Assembly: GCA_963840075.1 (NCBI GenBank)
Contig: CAWIXS010000017.1
Location: 124,001 to 188,000, forward strand
Direction of reading: 5' to 3'
Length of the DNA: 64,000 bases
DNA from: AWTP1-13 sp963840075
GTDB taxonomy: Bacteria; Pseudomonadota; Alphaproteobacteria; Rhizobiales; Hyphomicrobiaceae
Positions within the stretch are counted from its first letter, which is position 1. The number at the start of each line of letters is the position of its first letter. The translations under genes and the position numbers were made by a program. Below the pieces are notes generated by a model, which ran no database searches, was not told the origin of the DNA, and saw only the letters and a list, made by a program, of their open reading frames with translations. Positions 16,081 through 24,726 of this stretch are shown piece after piece.

Positions 16081-17148
16081 TTATCCCTTGGGAACGGCGG
16101 CGAGGAGCTCGCGAAGCTGCTCCTTCCAGAGCTTGGCCATGCCCGTGGTGGCGTGGCCGCGCGTCTCCTCGCTGGCGGGGATCAGGTAGAGGCGGCCGCC
16201 CTTCACGCGCTTCAATTCGCGCTCCATGAGGCCGGTCTCCGGCGGGTTGCGCTCGTCGTCGGCGGCGTTGACGGCGAGCAGACGGGCCTCGATGCGCTCC
16301 AAGCCGGGCGCGGGGTTGTAGTCGCGCGATGCGTCCCACTGGTAGAGGTAGTCGTTGGCATCCGCCTTGGTCAGTGCGGCCAGGCGCTGGTCGAGCAGCT
16401 TGTCGGCCTGCGCGCGGGTGGGCGCGAGCTTCTGGTAGGCGAGCGTGCCGCCGTTGGTGCCGATGCCGTAGAACACGGCCGCCACCCGGAAGGCGCGCGG
16501 CTGGGTCTCGTAGTTGCCGCCCTTCCAGTCGGGATCGTTGCGGATCGCATCGATGATGAGGCGCCGCATCATCCAGTTGCGGCTCGACATCTCGGTGGGC
16601 TGCGACGCCATCGGCACCAGGGCATCCATCGCCTTGGGATAGCGCGTGCCCCAGATCCAGGTGTGCATGCCGCCCATGGAGTTGCCCAGCACCAGGCGCA
16701 GGCGGCGGATGCCCAGCCCCTCCGTCACCAGCCGGTACTGCGCGTCCACCATGTCGTCGTAGTTGTAGCGCGGGAACCCGGTTCGCAGGCCGTCGGAGGG
16801 CTTGGAGGACTTTCCGGCGCCGATCGCGTCCGTCAGGATGATGAAGTATTTGCTCGCATCGAGCGGCTGGCCGGGGCCGAACAGCTCGCCCGCGAAGTTG
16901 GGGTTCAGCATGCCCGCGCCGGAGCCGGCGGTGCCGTGCAGAATGAGCACGGGCTCGCCCGTGGACGCGCCCACCGTGCGGTAGGCGATGCGCAGCTCGG
17001 GCATGATCTCGCCGGTGTGGAAGCGGAAGTCGCGCGCGATCCACTGCCCCTCCTCGGGCGCGGGATACTCCGCCGCCTGCGCCGAGACGGCGACCCACAA
17101 CAGGGCCAGCGATGCCGCTGCGCGCAACAATGGGCCTGGGATCCTCAT
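16081..17148 (-). CDS. Alpha/beta-fold hydrolase, secreted (homoserine-acetyltransferase-like)
   Basis: This 355-residue protein has a signal peptide (MRIPGPLLRAAASLALLW through SAQAAEYP) and an alpha/beta-hydrolase fold related to MetX/homoserine O-acetyltransferases. LILHGTAGSGAGM gives the oxyanion region and LVLGNSMGGMHTW the nucleophile elbow with Ser. Further on, VNAADDERNP supplies the acid and ETRGHATTG the His. ATG 17148 follows GGGAGGT; the longer upstream extension is rejected. Because it is exported, it is more likely an esterase or hydrolase than a methionine-pathway transferase. It is divergent from the HpaB-type gene across a 370-base region containing a reverse-strand TATAAT at 17379-17384. 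Confidence 0.85.
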   Translation of the reverse strand: MRIPGPLLRAAASLALLWVAVSAQAAEYPAPEEGQWIARDFRFHTGEIMPELRIAYRTVGASTGEPVLILHGTAGSGAGMLNPNFAGELFGPGQPLDASKYFIILTDAIGAGKSSKPSDGLRTGFPRYNYDDMVDAQYRLVTEGLGIRRLRLVLGNSMGGMHTWIWGTRYPKAMDALVPMASQPTEMSSRNWMMRRLIIDAIRNDPDWKGGNYETQPRAFRVAAVFYGIGTNGGTLAYQKLAPTRAQADKLLDQRLAALTKADANDYLYQWDASRDYNPAPGLERIEARLLAVNAADDERNPPETGLMERELKRVKGGRLYLIPASEETRGHATTGMAKLWKEQLRELLAAVPKG

Positions 17149-17518
17149 GGCGACCTCCCTGTGAGCCTGGTGCAGGACGGCAGATGCGTCCTCGACCACC
17201 GCTCGTCTTGTGCTTCCTCCCGGTGCCGGGCCGGCTATGGCCGCGCCGGAAGCTGCAGTATGGACACCAGATTGCGGCGCTCCGAAGCAGATCTTGCTGC
17301 CACAGCAGACCCGCAGACGCACTCGTCCGCCGCTTTTTCGGCCGCCCCGATCGCAACCCCGGCCGGGGCGCCGGGCCCATTATAGTCCGGGCCAAGAGGG
17401 CCCAGCGTTCGCCCTATCGCCTTTTTGCATCCGCAAAGATACAAGGATAGCGCGATCAAGGTGCTGATGCCGCTTATCCAAAGGTTCCGCACCACCGGAG
17501 GAAAGGGGAGGACGATCC

Positions 17519-19294
17519 ATGGCTGATGCTGATCGGGTTGAGTACGCCAAGAGGCCCGAGTCCACCGGCAAGGTCAGAGCGTCCAAGCCGATGACGGGAG
17601 CGGAGCTCCTGGAGTCGCTGCGCGACGGGCGCGAGATCTACATCTACGGCGAGCGCGTCAAGGACGTGACCACCCACCCTGCGTTCCGCAATACCGCGCG
17701 CATGGTGGCCCGCCTCTACGATGCTCTGCACGACCCCAAGCACATGGACAAGCTGCTGGTGCCGACCGATACCGGCAACGGGGGCATGACGCATGCCTAT
17801 TTCAAGGCACCCAGGACGCCGGAGGAGCTGGTCAAAGGCCGCGATGCCATCGCCGAATGGGCGAAGCTCACCTACGGCTGGCTCGGCCGTGCCCCGGACT
17901 ACAAGGCGGCGTTCCTGGCGACGCTGGGCGTGAAGGTGGACTTCTACAACCCCTATCACGAGAACGCCCAGCGCTGGTACCGGTTCGCCCAGGAGCGCGT
18001 GCCGTTCGTCAACCACGCCATCATTCATCCGCCGGTGGACCGCAACAGGCCGCCGCACGAGGTGGGCGATGTCTACGTCCAGGTCGAGAAGGAGACCGAT
18101 GCGGGCCTCGTCGTCTCGGGGGCGAAGGTGGTGGCGACGGGGTCGGCGCTCACCAACTACACCTTCATCGCCCATCACGGCCTGATCCCGGTCGCCGACA
18201 AGAAGTTCGCGGCCATCTTCATGATCCCGACCGGCGCGCCCGGCGTGAAGTTCATCTGCCGCCCGTCCTACGAGATGACGGCGACCGTTATGGGAAGCCC
18301 GTTCGACTATCCGCTGTCGTCGCGCATCGACGAGAACGACGCGGTGATGATCCTCGACAAAGCGCTGGTGCCCTGGGAGAACGTGTTCCTCTACGGCGAC
18401 GTTGAGAAGGCCAACAACTTCTTCCCGCAGACCGGGTTCCTGCCGCGCCTCTACGTGCACGCCTGCACGCGGCTCGCAGTCAAGCTCGATCTGCTCGCCG
18501 GGCTCCTGCTGAAGGCGGTCACGGCGGCGGGCACCAAGGACTATCGCGGCGTGCAGGCCAACGTCGGCGAGGTGCTCGTGTGGCGCAACACCTTCTGGGG
18601 TCTCAGCGAGGCGATGGTGCGCAACCCCCAGCCGTGGGAGGGCGACTACCTGTTGCCTGATATCGAGCCCGGCTGGGCCTATCACGTGCTGTCGAGCTTC
18701 GCCTTCAGCAAGGTGAAGTACATCATCGAGACCACGGTGGCGTCTGGGCTCATATTCCTCACCTCCTCGGCGCGCGACTTCAAGAACCCGGAGATCAGGC
18801 CCTACATCGACAAGTACATGCGCGGGTCGCACGGCTATACCGCGATCGACCGGGCGCAGCTCCTCAAGCTCCTGTGGGACGCGGTGGGGACGGAGTTTGC
18901 CGGCCGGCACGAGCTCTACGAGATCAACTACGGCGGCTCGGTGGAGGAGATCCGGCGCTTCCCGTGGCTCGGCATGCACGCCAACGGCAGCGCGGCCAAG
19001 CTCACCGGCTTCGCCGAGCAGTGCATGGCCGAGTACGACATCGACGGCTGGAAGGTGCCCGATCTCGCCGATCCGGGCGAGCTCAGCTACCACGTGCTGC
19101 GCAACGCCCAGGCGGCGGGCCTGCGTACGTTCGACGGCGGCAGCGACAGCGGTGGCGGCCGGAGCGATGGCGGCAGCGACAGCGGTGGCGGCAGGAGCGA
19201 TGGCGGTGGTAGTGGCGGGGGCGGCAAGCCCGGCATCGGGCGCAGCTACCCCGGCGGGTTCCGCAATCCGTTCGCCGATCCCGACCAGGCTTGA
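17519..19294 (+). CDS. 4-hydroxyphenylacetate 3-hydroxylase family protein (HpaB-like) with Gly/Ser-rich tail
   Basis: This FADH2-dependent monooxygenase family member has 591 residues, longer than the usual 480-520. Acyl-CoA-dehydrogenase-like sections are visible: MTGAELLESLRDGREIYIYG (N-terminal domain), QVEKETDAGLVVSGAKVVAT, ALVPWENVFLYGDVEKAN, and the C-terminal helical domain with NYGGSVEEIRRFPW. Such enzymes ortho-hydroxylate phenols using reduced flavin from a separate reductase; none is adjacent. From about residue 535 the sequence becomes low complexity, with two exact DGGSDSGGGRS units and then a Gly run. ATG 17519 follows GGAGGAAAGGGGAGGACG. The tail is atypical. Confidence 0.85.
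   Translation: MADADRVEYAKRPESTGKVRASKPMTGAELLESLRDGREIYIYGERVKDVTTHPAFRNTARMVARLYDALHDPKHMDKLLVPTDTGNGGMTHAYFKAPRTPEELVKGRDAIAEWAKLTYGWLGRAPDYKAAFLATLGVKVDFYNPYHENAQRWYRFAQERVPFVNHAIIHPPVDRNRPPHEVGDVYVQVEKETDAGLVVSGAKVVATGSALTNYTFIAHHGLIPVADKKFAAIFMIPTGAPGVKFICRPSYEMTATVMGSPFDYPLSSRIDENDAVMILDKALVPWENVFLYGDVEKANNFFPQTGFLPRLYVHACTRLAVKLDLLAGLLLKAVTAAGTKDYRGVQANVGEVLVWRNTFWGLSEAMVRNPQPWEGDYLLPDIEPGWAYHVLSSFAFSKVKYIIETTVASGLIFLTSSARDFKNPEIRPYIDKYMRGSHGYTAIDRAQLLKLLWDAVGTEFAGRHELYEINYGGSVEEIRRFPWLGMHANGSAAKLTGFAEQCMAEYDIDGWKVPDLADPGELSYHVLRNAQAAGLRTFDGGSDSGGGRSDGGSDSGGGRSDGGGSGGGGKPGIGRSYPGGFRNPFADPDQA
19133..19198 (+). repeat. 33-bp tandem repeat (2 copies) coding DGGSDSGGGRS
   Basis: Two consecutive 33-bp units differ at only a couple of positions and lie in frame inside the HpaB-like gene. 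Such a repeat is prone to slippage, so copy number probably varies between strains. Confidence 0.8.
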
Positions 19295-19919
19295 CAGCAA
19301 GAGCGAAGGCTGGCGCCGGGTCAGGGCTAGGGTTGCAGGGGCAGGCCAGGTTTCGCAACGACGCCCTCTGCCCTCTGCCCCGAGGACCCCGGCCGGCAAC
19401 GCAGTTAACGGCGCGTATACGGCTGCCTCCTCGTTGTCATCCCGGAATTTCGCGGCAGCGAAATATCCGGGACCCAGGGCCACGAGTCTCCGCGCTTTCC
19501 CCCTCGACCCTGGGTACCCGGCTCTCGCGCTGACGCGCGAGGCCGGCATGACAAGCGGCGAAACCTGACACATCTGCACCAACTCTTGTCGTTCAAGCAG
19601 AGCTAGACGCGGCCCTGGCCCCGGGGCCCCCTTGCAAGGCCCCTCCGGACGCCTGGCGTGGCCGCTGAGTGGCCTCCGCTCGCCGCCGGCACCCCGGCTA
19701 CGTCCGGCCCCCGGACCTCGCTGGCGGTCAAATTTGTCGGGGACGTGCAACCGTTAACGGGCGGCCGGAAACGGCCGTTCGCGGCCGGCAGGGTTGCACA
19801 GGGAACCTCGTCCGGCTGCCTCGGCCGGCTGTTGCGCGAGGCCTGTCTGCGATGCGAGACTGCTGCCACAAGGGCGGGCGTCGCTGAGCATGGCCGACGC
19901 CCAGGAAGGGGAGGGACCC
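19295..19919. other. Intergenic region with a GTCATCCCGG-type repeat
   Basis: TTGTCATCCCGGAATTTCGC begins at about 19434 and an inverse end (GGCCGGCATGACAAGC) closes near 19556, in the same family as the elements at 14517 and 58982. The rest of the region, 19560-19890, shows no coding family, and a leader to the DoxX gene may begin there. Confidence 0.6.
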
Positions 19920-20321
19920 ATGCCAGGCCTCTACGCCGGCGACGCCTCGTGGCTCGACACCGCCGGGCGTCTCCTGATCGTCGCGTTCTTCCTGATCATC
20001 GGCATCAGGAACCTGCAGCAGCATCAGGTCGAGGACCACGTCCAGCGCCTGGAGGCGTACGGCACGCCGTTCCTGACCCCGGTGCAGACCTTCTGGGCCG
20101 GAACCGTGCTGGAGTTCATCGGCTGCGCCCTCCTGCTCCTCAACTGGCTCCCCGCCATCGGCGCGCTCTGCCTGATCCTGTTCACGGTGCTGGCGACCGC
20201 GCTGATGCTGCGCTTCTGGGAGGTCGACGATCCCGGCAAGCGCATCGGCATGCAGAACGGCTTCCTCGCCAACATCGCCGTCCTCGGCGGCCTCCTCCTG
20301 CTCCTGCAGAACGTGTGGTGA
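19920..20321 (+). CDS. DoxX family membrane protein
   Basis: This inner-membrane protein has about 133 residues and four hydrophobic segments. They are AGRLLIVAFFLIIGIRNL, a second around TFWAGTVLEFIGCALLLL, a third around IGALCLILFTVLATALML, and the last, NIAVLGGLLLLLQNVW. A polar GKRIGMQNGFLAN stretch precedes the last helix, as in DoxX/DoxD-type proteins. ATG 19920 follows AGGAAGGGGAGGGACCC; an ATG at 19890 is possible. Family members are linked to quinone, thiosulfate or redox stress functions, but the role here is unknown. Confidence 0.8.
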   Translation: MPGLYAGDASWLDTAGRLLIVAFFLIIGIRNLQQHQVEDHVQRLEAYGTPFLTPVQTFWAGTVLEFIGCALLLLNWLPAIGALCLILFTVLATALMLRFWEVDDPGKRIGMQNGFLANIAVLGGLLLLLQNVW

Positions 20322-20787
20322 GGGGCGGCACGCCGCAGGCTTCCGCACCGAGCCGGCCGCACCACGCCTTCTGCAACGCCAGGTCGCGTCAGCAAAGACA
20401 CGATGCGGGAGCGCTGCTCCGCGAGGACGCCGCCCCTCGAGGGTATTGCTCTTGTCCCAGCGTGAAACGCTGACGCCCCGCGCCTTTGCGAGATGCGCCG
20501 CCATCAGGGCGCGCGCGATGCCGATTACGTTGGCGTCCGCATCCGTGCGCTGATGGAGTGAATGATCTCGTCGCCGAGAATGCTCCTGGCGGTGGGTTCT
20601 TTCCCGGAACGGCCGTCAAGACCCGGATGCAGAGGTCCTGACCCGGCCGGCCGAGCTGATGCACCGGCGACACCTTCGCCGATGGCCCTTGCGGCCCGCG
20701 CGTCTTAGTCTCGCCTACGCCTATTTGTGGCGATAGGGTGCGTAGGCTGCACAGCTGTGGCCGCCGACGACTGATTTGGAGCACCAG
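20322..20787. other. Intergenic, no gene recognised
   Basis: About 460 bases with only short overlapping frames on either strand and no family motif. The last 30 bases hold the TTTGGAGCACCAG ribosome site of the next gene. A degraded gene cannot be excluded. Confidence 0.5.
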
Positions 20788-22956
20788 ATGATCTCGGTTC
20801 GATCGTTCCGCGGTCTTCCATCGCGTAGCCTCGGCGTCGTCGTATGCGCTTGGCTTTGTGCTGCGGGCGCATCGATGGCGGGATTTTCTGCCCTCGCACA
20901 AGCCCAGACCGCGCCTCCGACTGCGCCGGCTCAGACTCAGCCTCCACCTCGGACCCAGAAGGTGGCTACACGCACCGATCTCACGGCATCCAGTTCGACC
21001 AGCGAGGCGGGGAGCGCCGTAACCTTCGAGGCGGCCGTCACGGGGACGGGAGTGACGCCCACCGGCGGCACCGTCATCTTCAAGGACGGCGAGAATGTCC
21101 TCGGCAGCGTTGCGTTGTCGGAGGGACGTGCGCGCCTGACCACGTCGGCCCTTCCGGTGGGGCAACGGACCATAGCGGCAACCTATTCCGGCGATGACAC
21201 CTTCGAGGGCTCGGTGTCGGTTGCGCTCTCCCACGAGGTCGTCAAGGCCACGACGACCATCGCCCTCACGGTCTCCGGCACCGGAAGCGACGCGGGCCAG
21301 GCCGTGATCTTCACGGCGGAGGTCACGTCAGCCGGCGGCACTCCCACAGGCACCGTGACCTTCAAGGAGGGAAAGAGCGATCTCCACAGCGCCGAGCTGT
21401 CGGAAGGACGCGCGCAATGGATCACCTCGGACCTTGCGGCGGGCCAGCACACCATCACGGCGGCTTACGGCGGCGACGCGGCCTTCGGCCCAAGCACCTC
21501 GCAGCCTCGAACCTACCGCATTCGGCAGGCAAATGACCGGCCGCAGAATATGCCCGCCATACTCATACCGATACTCGTGCTCGTTCTCTTGGCCCTGCTC
21601 ATTCTGCTTCGCCGGCTCGCGTCTCGGTGGCTCTTTCGTCCTCTCAGCCGCGGGCTGAAAGCGCTATCCGGAGGCTACCGGCGCGTGTTGCGCTTCGGCC
21701 GCCGGGCGCCGGCCAGGGAACAACCCGTAAAGGCCTTCGTCAGCCAGGGCGTCCGCGGGATGGCCTTCGCGGAAACCGATGACGCCTTTGCGGACTTCGA
21801 AAAGTCGTTGGTCAAGATCAATCGGCATTTCCGGCTCGGCTGCTCTTGGATAGAGCCGGCGTTTGCTGCGGAGCGCAATGGACAAGACGCCGACAAGGAC
21901 TCCGACAAAACCAAATCGGAATCGGAATCGGAATCGGAGAGAGCCAAAGAGGACTTGGAGAAAGCAAGAGCGGACTTCGAGAAAGCCAAAGAGCTGTTTG
22001 CCACCAGCGTCCCGCTCGACTCCAACGCCCTCAACCTATATGACGATATTCACAACGCCTTCATCGTCAACGTGCTCGGCAGGAGTGACAAGGCCTGCCT
22101 CTACGTCCTATCGGAGTTCGGCAAAGTCATAAGCGCCAATGTTTTGTGTCTCGCTGTAGTATTCTCTTCTGTTGTCACCCTGGTTGCCGCGGTCAATATC
22201 GTGGCATCCGACTGGATCCCTTTCGATCGCTACGTGGGATCTGTGCGCATTAGCCTGCCAATTCTCGGCATCCACTTCGATATCCCTCCACTTCTCGGCA
22301 TTGGCCTCCCTGCCGAGTTCAATAAGGCGGTGTTCTCCGCCTTTTCTTGCCTGGGCGGATATATGCTTTTGCTGATGTTCTACCAGCTGGCCTACGAGCA
22401 GTTGCAGAGGCTCAACGGTCAGCAGATGGACAAATTCCTGGTCAGCTACCTGAGCAGGCTCGAAGTTCAGTTCAGCGGCATTAAGACGAGTGCAACGACG
22501 GCGGTCGTCGACGAAAAGCAAGAAGAGGAGATGAGGCGGGAGACCGTGATGTGGATTACCAATCTGCAGTGGACGGCCTGGAGAGTGTTCTTCATCGAGG
22601 AATTTTTGCGAAATATCTGGTTTCAAATTCGCAGGGATAGAATTTATTCGTTATTTCTTGTACCCCTGATTTTTGTTCTTTTGATTATTTTCGCCGCCCT
22701 GATTGCCCACAGCCTGGCTCCTGGAATGCTGCAGCTCGAATACCGTCAGTACAGCCTGTATCTGCTCTTTCCAATTCTTTTGTACTGGTGCTATCGTCGT
22801 TTGAGAGGGTCCCTGTCCCCGGTGGGGGACTCACTGCAGAGGCAATGGGCCAAATTTCGGAACCTGAATGTCGTCCACGAATTGACTCGCATCATGTCAT
22901 CGTACGTGAATCAGCTGCACATGTGGCGGAACCGTTTCGGACCCGGCAATCAATGA
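20788..22956 (+). CDS. Large membrane protein with two bacterial Ig-like domains and a charged coiled coil
   Basis: This protein has 722 residues and no recognised family for the whole. Order of parts: a signal peptide (1 to about 38, ending SALAQA) and a Pro/Gln/Thr linker (40-56). Two Ig-like domains follow (about 60-150 and 153-245), each with a PTGG-VTFK-DG pattern ending in TYSGDDTF or AYGGDAAF. Next are a first membrane helix (about 256-276), a basic stretch, and a highly charged Ser/Glu/Lys segment likely to be coiled coil (about 366-404). Further helices lie at about 448-472, 512-533, 619-643 and 655-670. The 3' half is visibly richer in A/T than its neighbours, suggesting recent acquisition. 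GGAG lies before ATG 20788. Its stop overlaps the next start (ATGA). Probable role: envelope sensor, adhesin or channel; not determinable. Confidence 0.8.
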   Translation: MISVRSFRGLPSRSLGVVVCAWLCAAGASMAGFSALAQAQTAPPTAPAQTQPPPRTQKVATRTDLTASSSTSEAGSAVTFEAAVTGTGVTPTGGTVIFKDGENVLGSVALSEGRARLTTSALPVGQRTIAATYSGDDTFEGSVSVALSHEVVKATTTIALTVSGTGSDAGQAVIFTAEVTSAGGTPTGTVTFKEGKSDLHSAELSEGRAQWITSDLAAGQHTITAAYGGDAAFGPSTSQPRTYRIRQANDRPQNMPAILIPILVLVLLALLILLRRLASRWLFRPLSRGLKALSGGYRRVLRFGRRAPAREQPVKAFVSQGVRGMAFAETDDAFADFEKSLVKINRHFRLGCSWIEPAFAAERNGQDADKDSDKTKSESESESERAKEDLEKARADFEKAKELFATSVPLDSNALNLYDDIHNAFIVNVLGRSDKACLYVLSEFGKVISANVLCLAVVFSSVVTLVAAVNIVASDWIPFDRYVGSVRISLPILGIHFDIPPLLGIGLPAEFNKAVFSAFSCLGGYMLLLMFYQLAYEQLQRLNGQQMDKFLVSYLSRLEVQFSGIKTSATTAVVDEKQEEEMRRETVMWITNLQWTAWRVFFIEEFLRNIWFQIRRDRIYSLFLVPLIFVLLIIFAALIAHSLAPGMLQLEYRQYSLYLLFPILLYWCYRRLRGSLSPVGDSLQRQWAKFRNLNVVHELTRIMSSYVNQLHMWRNRFGPGNQ

Positions 22957-23759
22957 TACACTTGGCATTCATCGGCTTCGGCGAGGTGGGGCAGACCTTT
23001 GCCAGGGGCCTCCTCGGCAAGGACGGCGTCAAGCTTGCGGCCTACGACCTCCTGTTCGACCGGCCGGAGAAGCGGGGCGAGCTGATCGCCCGCGCCGAGA
23101 CCCTGGGCGTCCGGGTGGCCGCCGATGCCGCCGACGCCGGCCGCGGCGCGCGCATCGTCGTCTCGGCGGTGACGGCGGCGGCGGCAGGCGAGGTGGCCGA
23201 GGCGGCGGCGCGCTATCTTGAGCCGGGGCAGATCTTCCTCGACGTCAACTCGGCCTCGCCGGGCACCAAGAAGAGGGTGGCCGGCGCGGTTGAGGCCGCC
23301 GGCGCCCAATATGTCGAAGGGGCGGTGATGGCGGCCGTGGCCGGCCCCGGCCTGAAGGTGCCGATACTGGCCGGCGGGACAGCGGCGCAGACGGCGGCCG
23401 ACATTCTCAATCCGCTGGGCATGGACCTGACGCCGGTGGCGACCGAGATCGGTCGCGCTTCGGCGACCAAGCTCGCCCGCAGCATCGTCATGAAGGGCAT
23501 CGAGGCCGCGCTGGTGCAGTGCGCCGCCGCGGCCCGGCGCTGGGACGTGGAGGCCGAGGTGCTCGCGAGCCTGCAGCAGTCCTATCCCGGCGTCGACTGG
23601 AGGAAGCAGGTGGCCCACGCCGCCGAGCGGGTCGCCCGGCACGGCATCCGCCGCGCCGAGGAGATGCGCGAGGCCGGCGCCATGCTGGAGGACCTGGGTC
23701 TGGACCCCGGGCTATGCCTTGCGGTCGCCGCGGTGCAGGAGCGGGGGGCAAAGCGATGA
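22953..23759 (+). CDS. NAD(P)-dependent oxidoreductase, 6PGDH/beta-hydroxyacid type with DUF1932 C-terminus
   Basis: This cytosolic dehydrogenase has 268 residues. The N-terminal Rossmann motif is IHLAFIGFGEVGQTFARGLL, and the substrate-side motif is LDVNSASPGTKKRVAGAV. The catalytic Lys region SATKLARSIVMKGIEAAL leads into an all-helical DUF1932-type C-terminal domain. Both its ends overlap neighbours by four bases (ATGA at 22953 and 23756), so it is translationally coupled to the membrane protein upstream and the lactonase downstream. Together with the lactonase it suggests oxidation of an aromatic ring-cleavage product; the substrate is not known. Confidence 0.85.
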   Translation: MIHLAFIGFGEVGQTFARGLLGKDGVKLAAYDLLFDRPEKRGELIARAETLGVRVAADAADAGRGARIVVSAVTAAAAGEVAEAAARYLEPGQIFLDVNSASPGTKKRVAGAVEAAGAQYVEGAVMAAVAGPGLKVPILAGGTAAQTAADILNPLGMDLTPVATEIGRASATKLARSIVMKGIEAALVQCAAAARRWDVEAEVLASLQQSYPGVDWRKQVAHAAERVARHGIRRAEEMREAGAMLEDLGLDPGLCLAVAAVQERGAKR

Positions 23760-24619
23760 CGGCCCAGACCGCTGCGCCTCTCGATCTCTCCAACCGCCGC
23801 CGGCCGCGCTTCAAGCTGCCGCCCGGCGCCTGCGACGCGCACTGTCACGTGTTCGGCCCCGGGGCCCGCTTCCCCTATGCGCCGGGCCGGCGCTACACGC
23901 CGGAGGATGCCCCCAAGGAGGCGCTGGCGGCGCTGCACGCGCACCTGGGCATCAGCCGCACGGTCATCGTGCAGGCGAGCTGTCACGGCACCGACAACGC
24001 CGCCATGCTCGACGCCATCGCCGCCGCGCCAGCGACGACGCGCGGCGTCGCCATCGTCGACGACACTTTCGACGCGAAGGCCCTGGAGCGGCTCAATGCG
24101 GGCGGTGTGCGCGGCGCGCGCTTCAACTTCGTGCGCCATCTGGGCGGCGCGCCCGACATGGACGTCCTCCACCGGGTGATCGGCCGCATCGCGCCGCTCG
24201 GGTGGCATGTCGTCCTGCACATGGACTCACCCGACATCGTGCCGCTGACACCGCTGATCCGCGCGCTGCCCCTGCCGTTCGTGATCGATCACATGGGCCG
24301 GGTCGATGCCAGCCTGGGCCCCAGCCAGCCGGCACTCGACTCGCTCCTGGACCTCGCCAGGCTCGAGGGCTGCTGGATCAAGGTGAGCGGCGCGGAGCGT
24401 ATCAGCGCCCCGCCGTTCACCGCCGCCGTCCCCATCGCCGCCCGCATCCTGGCCGCGATCCCCGACCGCGTGCTGTGGGGCACGGACTTCCCGCATCCGA
24501 ACCTGAAGATCGCCGTCGACGAGGCCGATCTCGTCGATCTGGTGCCCGCGTTCGCGAAGACCGAGGACGCCCAGCGCCGGCTGCTCGTTGACAACCCGGC
24601 GCGCCTCTATGGGTTTTGA
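23756..24619 (+). CDS. Amidohydrolase family protein, LigI-like (2-pyrone-4,6-dicarboxylate lactonase family)
   Basis: This 287-residue TIM-barrel hydrolase resembles 2-pyrone-4,6-dicarboxylate lactonase. Its landmarks are GACDAHCHVFGPGARFPY (metal-binding H-x-H), TVIVQASCHGTDN, GARFNFVRH, PFVIDHMGR, and the final VLWGTDFPHPN with the metal-binding Asp. LigI opens the pyrone ring in the protocatechuate/gallate 4,5-cleavage route, but related proteins hydrolyse other lactones. It starts within the stop of the dehydrogenase gene (ATGA). The paired dehydrogenase resembles the idea of LigC followed by LigI, although that dehydrogenase is of a different family, so the pathway assignment is only suggestive. 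Confidence 0.85.
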   Translation: MTAQTAAPLDLSNRRRPRFKLPPGACDAHCHVFGPGARFPYAPGRRYTPEDAPKEALAALHAHLGISRTVIVQASCHGTDNAAMLDAIAAAPATTRGVAIVDDTFDAKALERLNAGGVRGARFNFVRHLGGAPDMDVLHRVIGRIAPLGWHVVLHMDSPDIVPLTPLIRALPLPFVIDHMGRVDASLGPSQPALDSLLDLARLEGCWIKVSGAERISAPPFTAAVPIAARILAAIPDRVLWGTDFPHPNLKIAVDEADLVDLVPAFAKTEDAQRRLLVDNPARLYGF

Positions 24620-24622
24620 GGT

Positions 24623-24688
24623 CGTCAAATCGTGAAATCGACCAGTCGTGAAATCGAATTCGCGATCTCACGACTTCACGATTTGACG
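24623..24688. repeat. CGTCAAATCGTGAAATCG...CGATTTGACG inverted repeat
   Basis: CGTCAAATCGTGAA at the left is matched by TTCACGATTTGACG at the right, with internal CGTGAAATCG repeats. It is AT-rich compared with its surroundings and lies just after the lactonase stop; it may form a transcript-end hairpin. Confidence 0.7.
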
Positions 24689-24726
24689 AATTCTCAGGAC
24701 AACCGCCCGCGCAGGAGCACACCCCA

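Noticed and set aside
19133..19215. Possible short CRISPR-like array
   Set aside because: The units are directly adjacent without spacers, lie in frame within the HpaB-like gene and encode Gly/Ser repeats.
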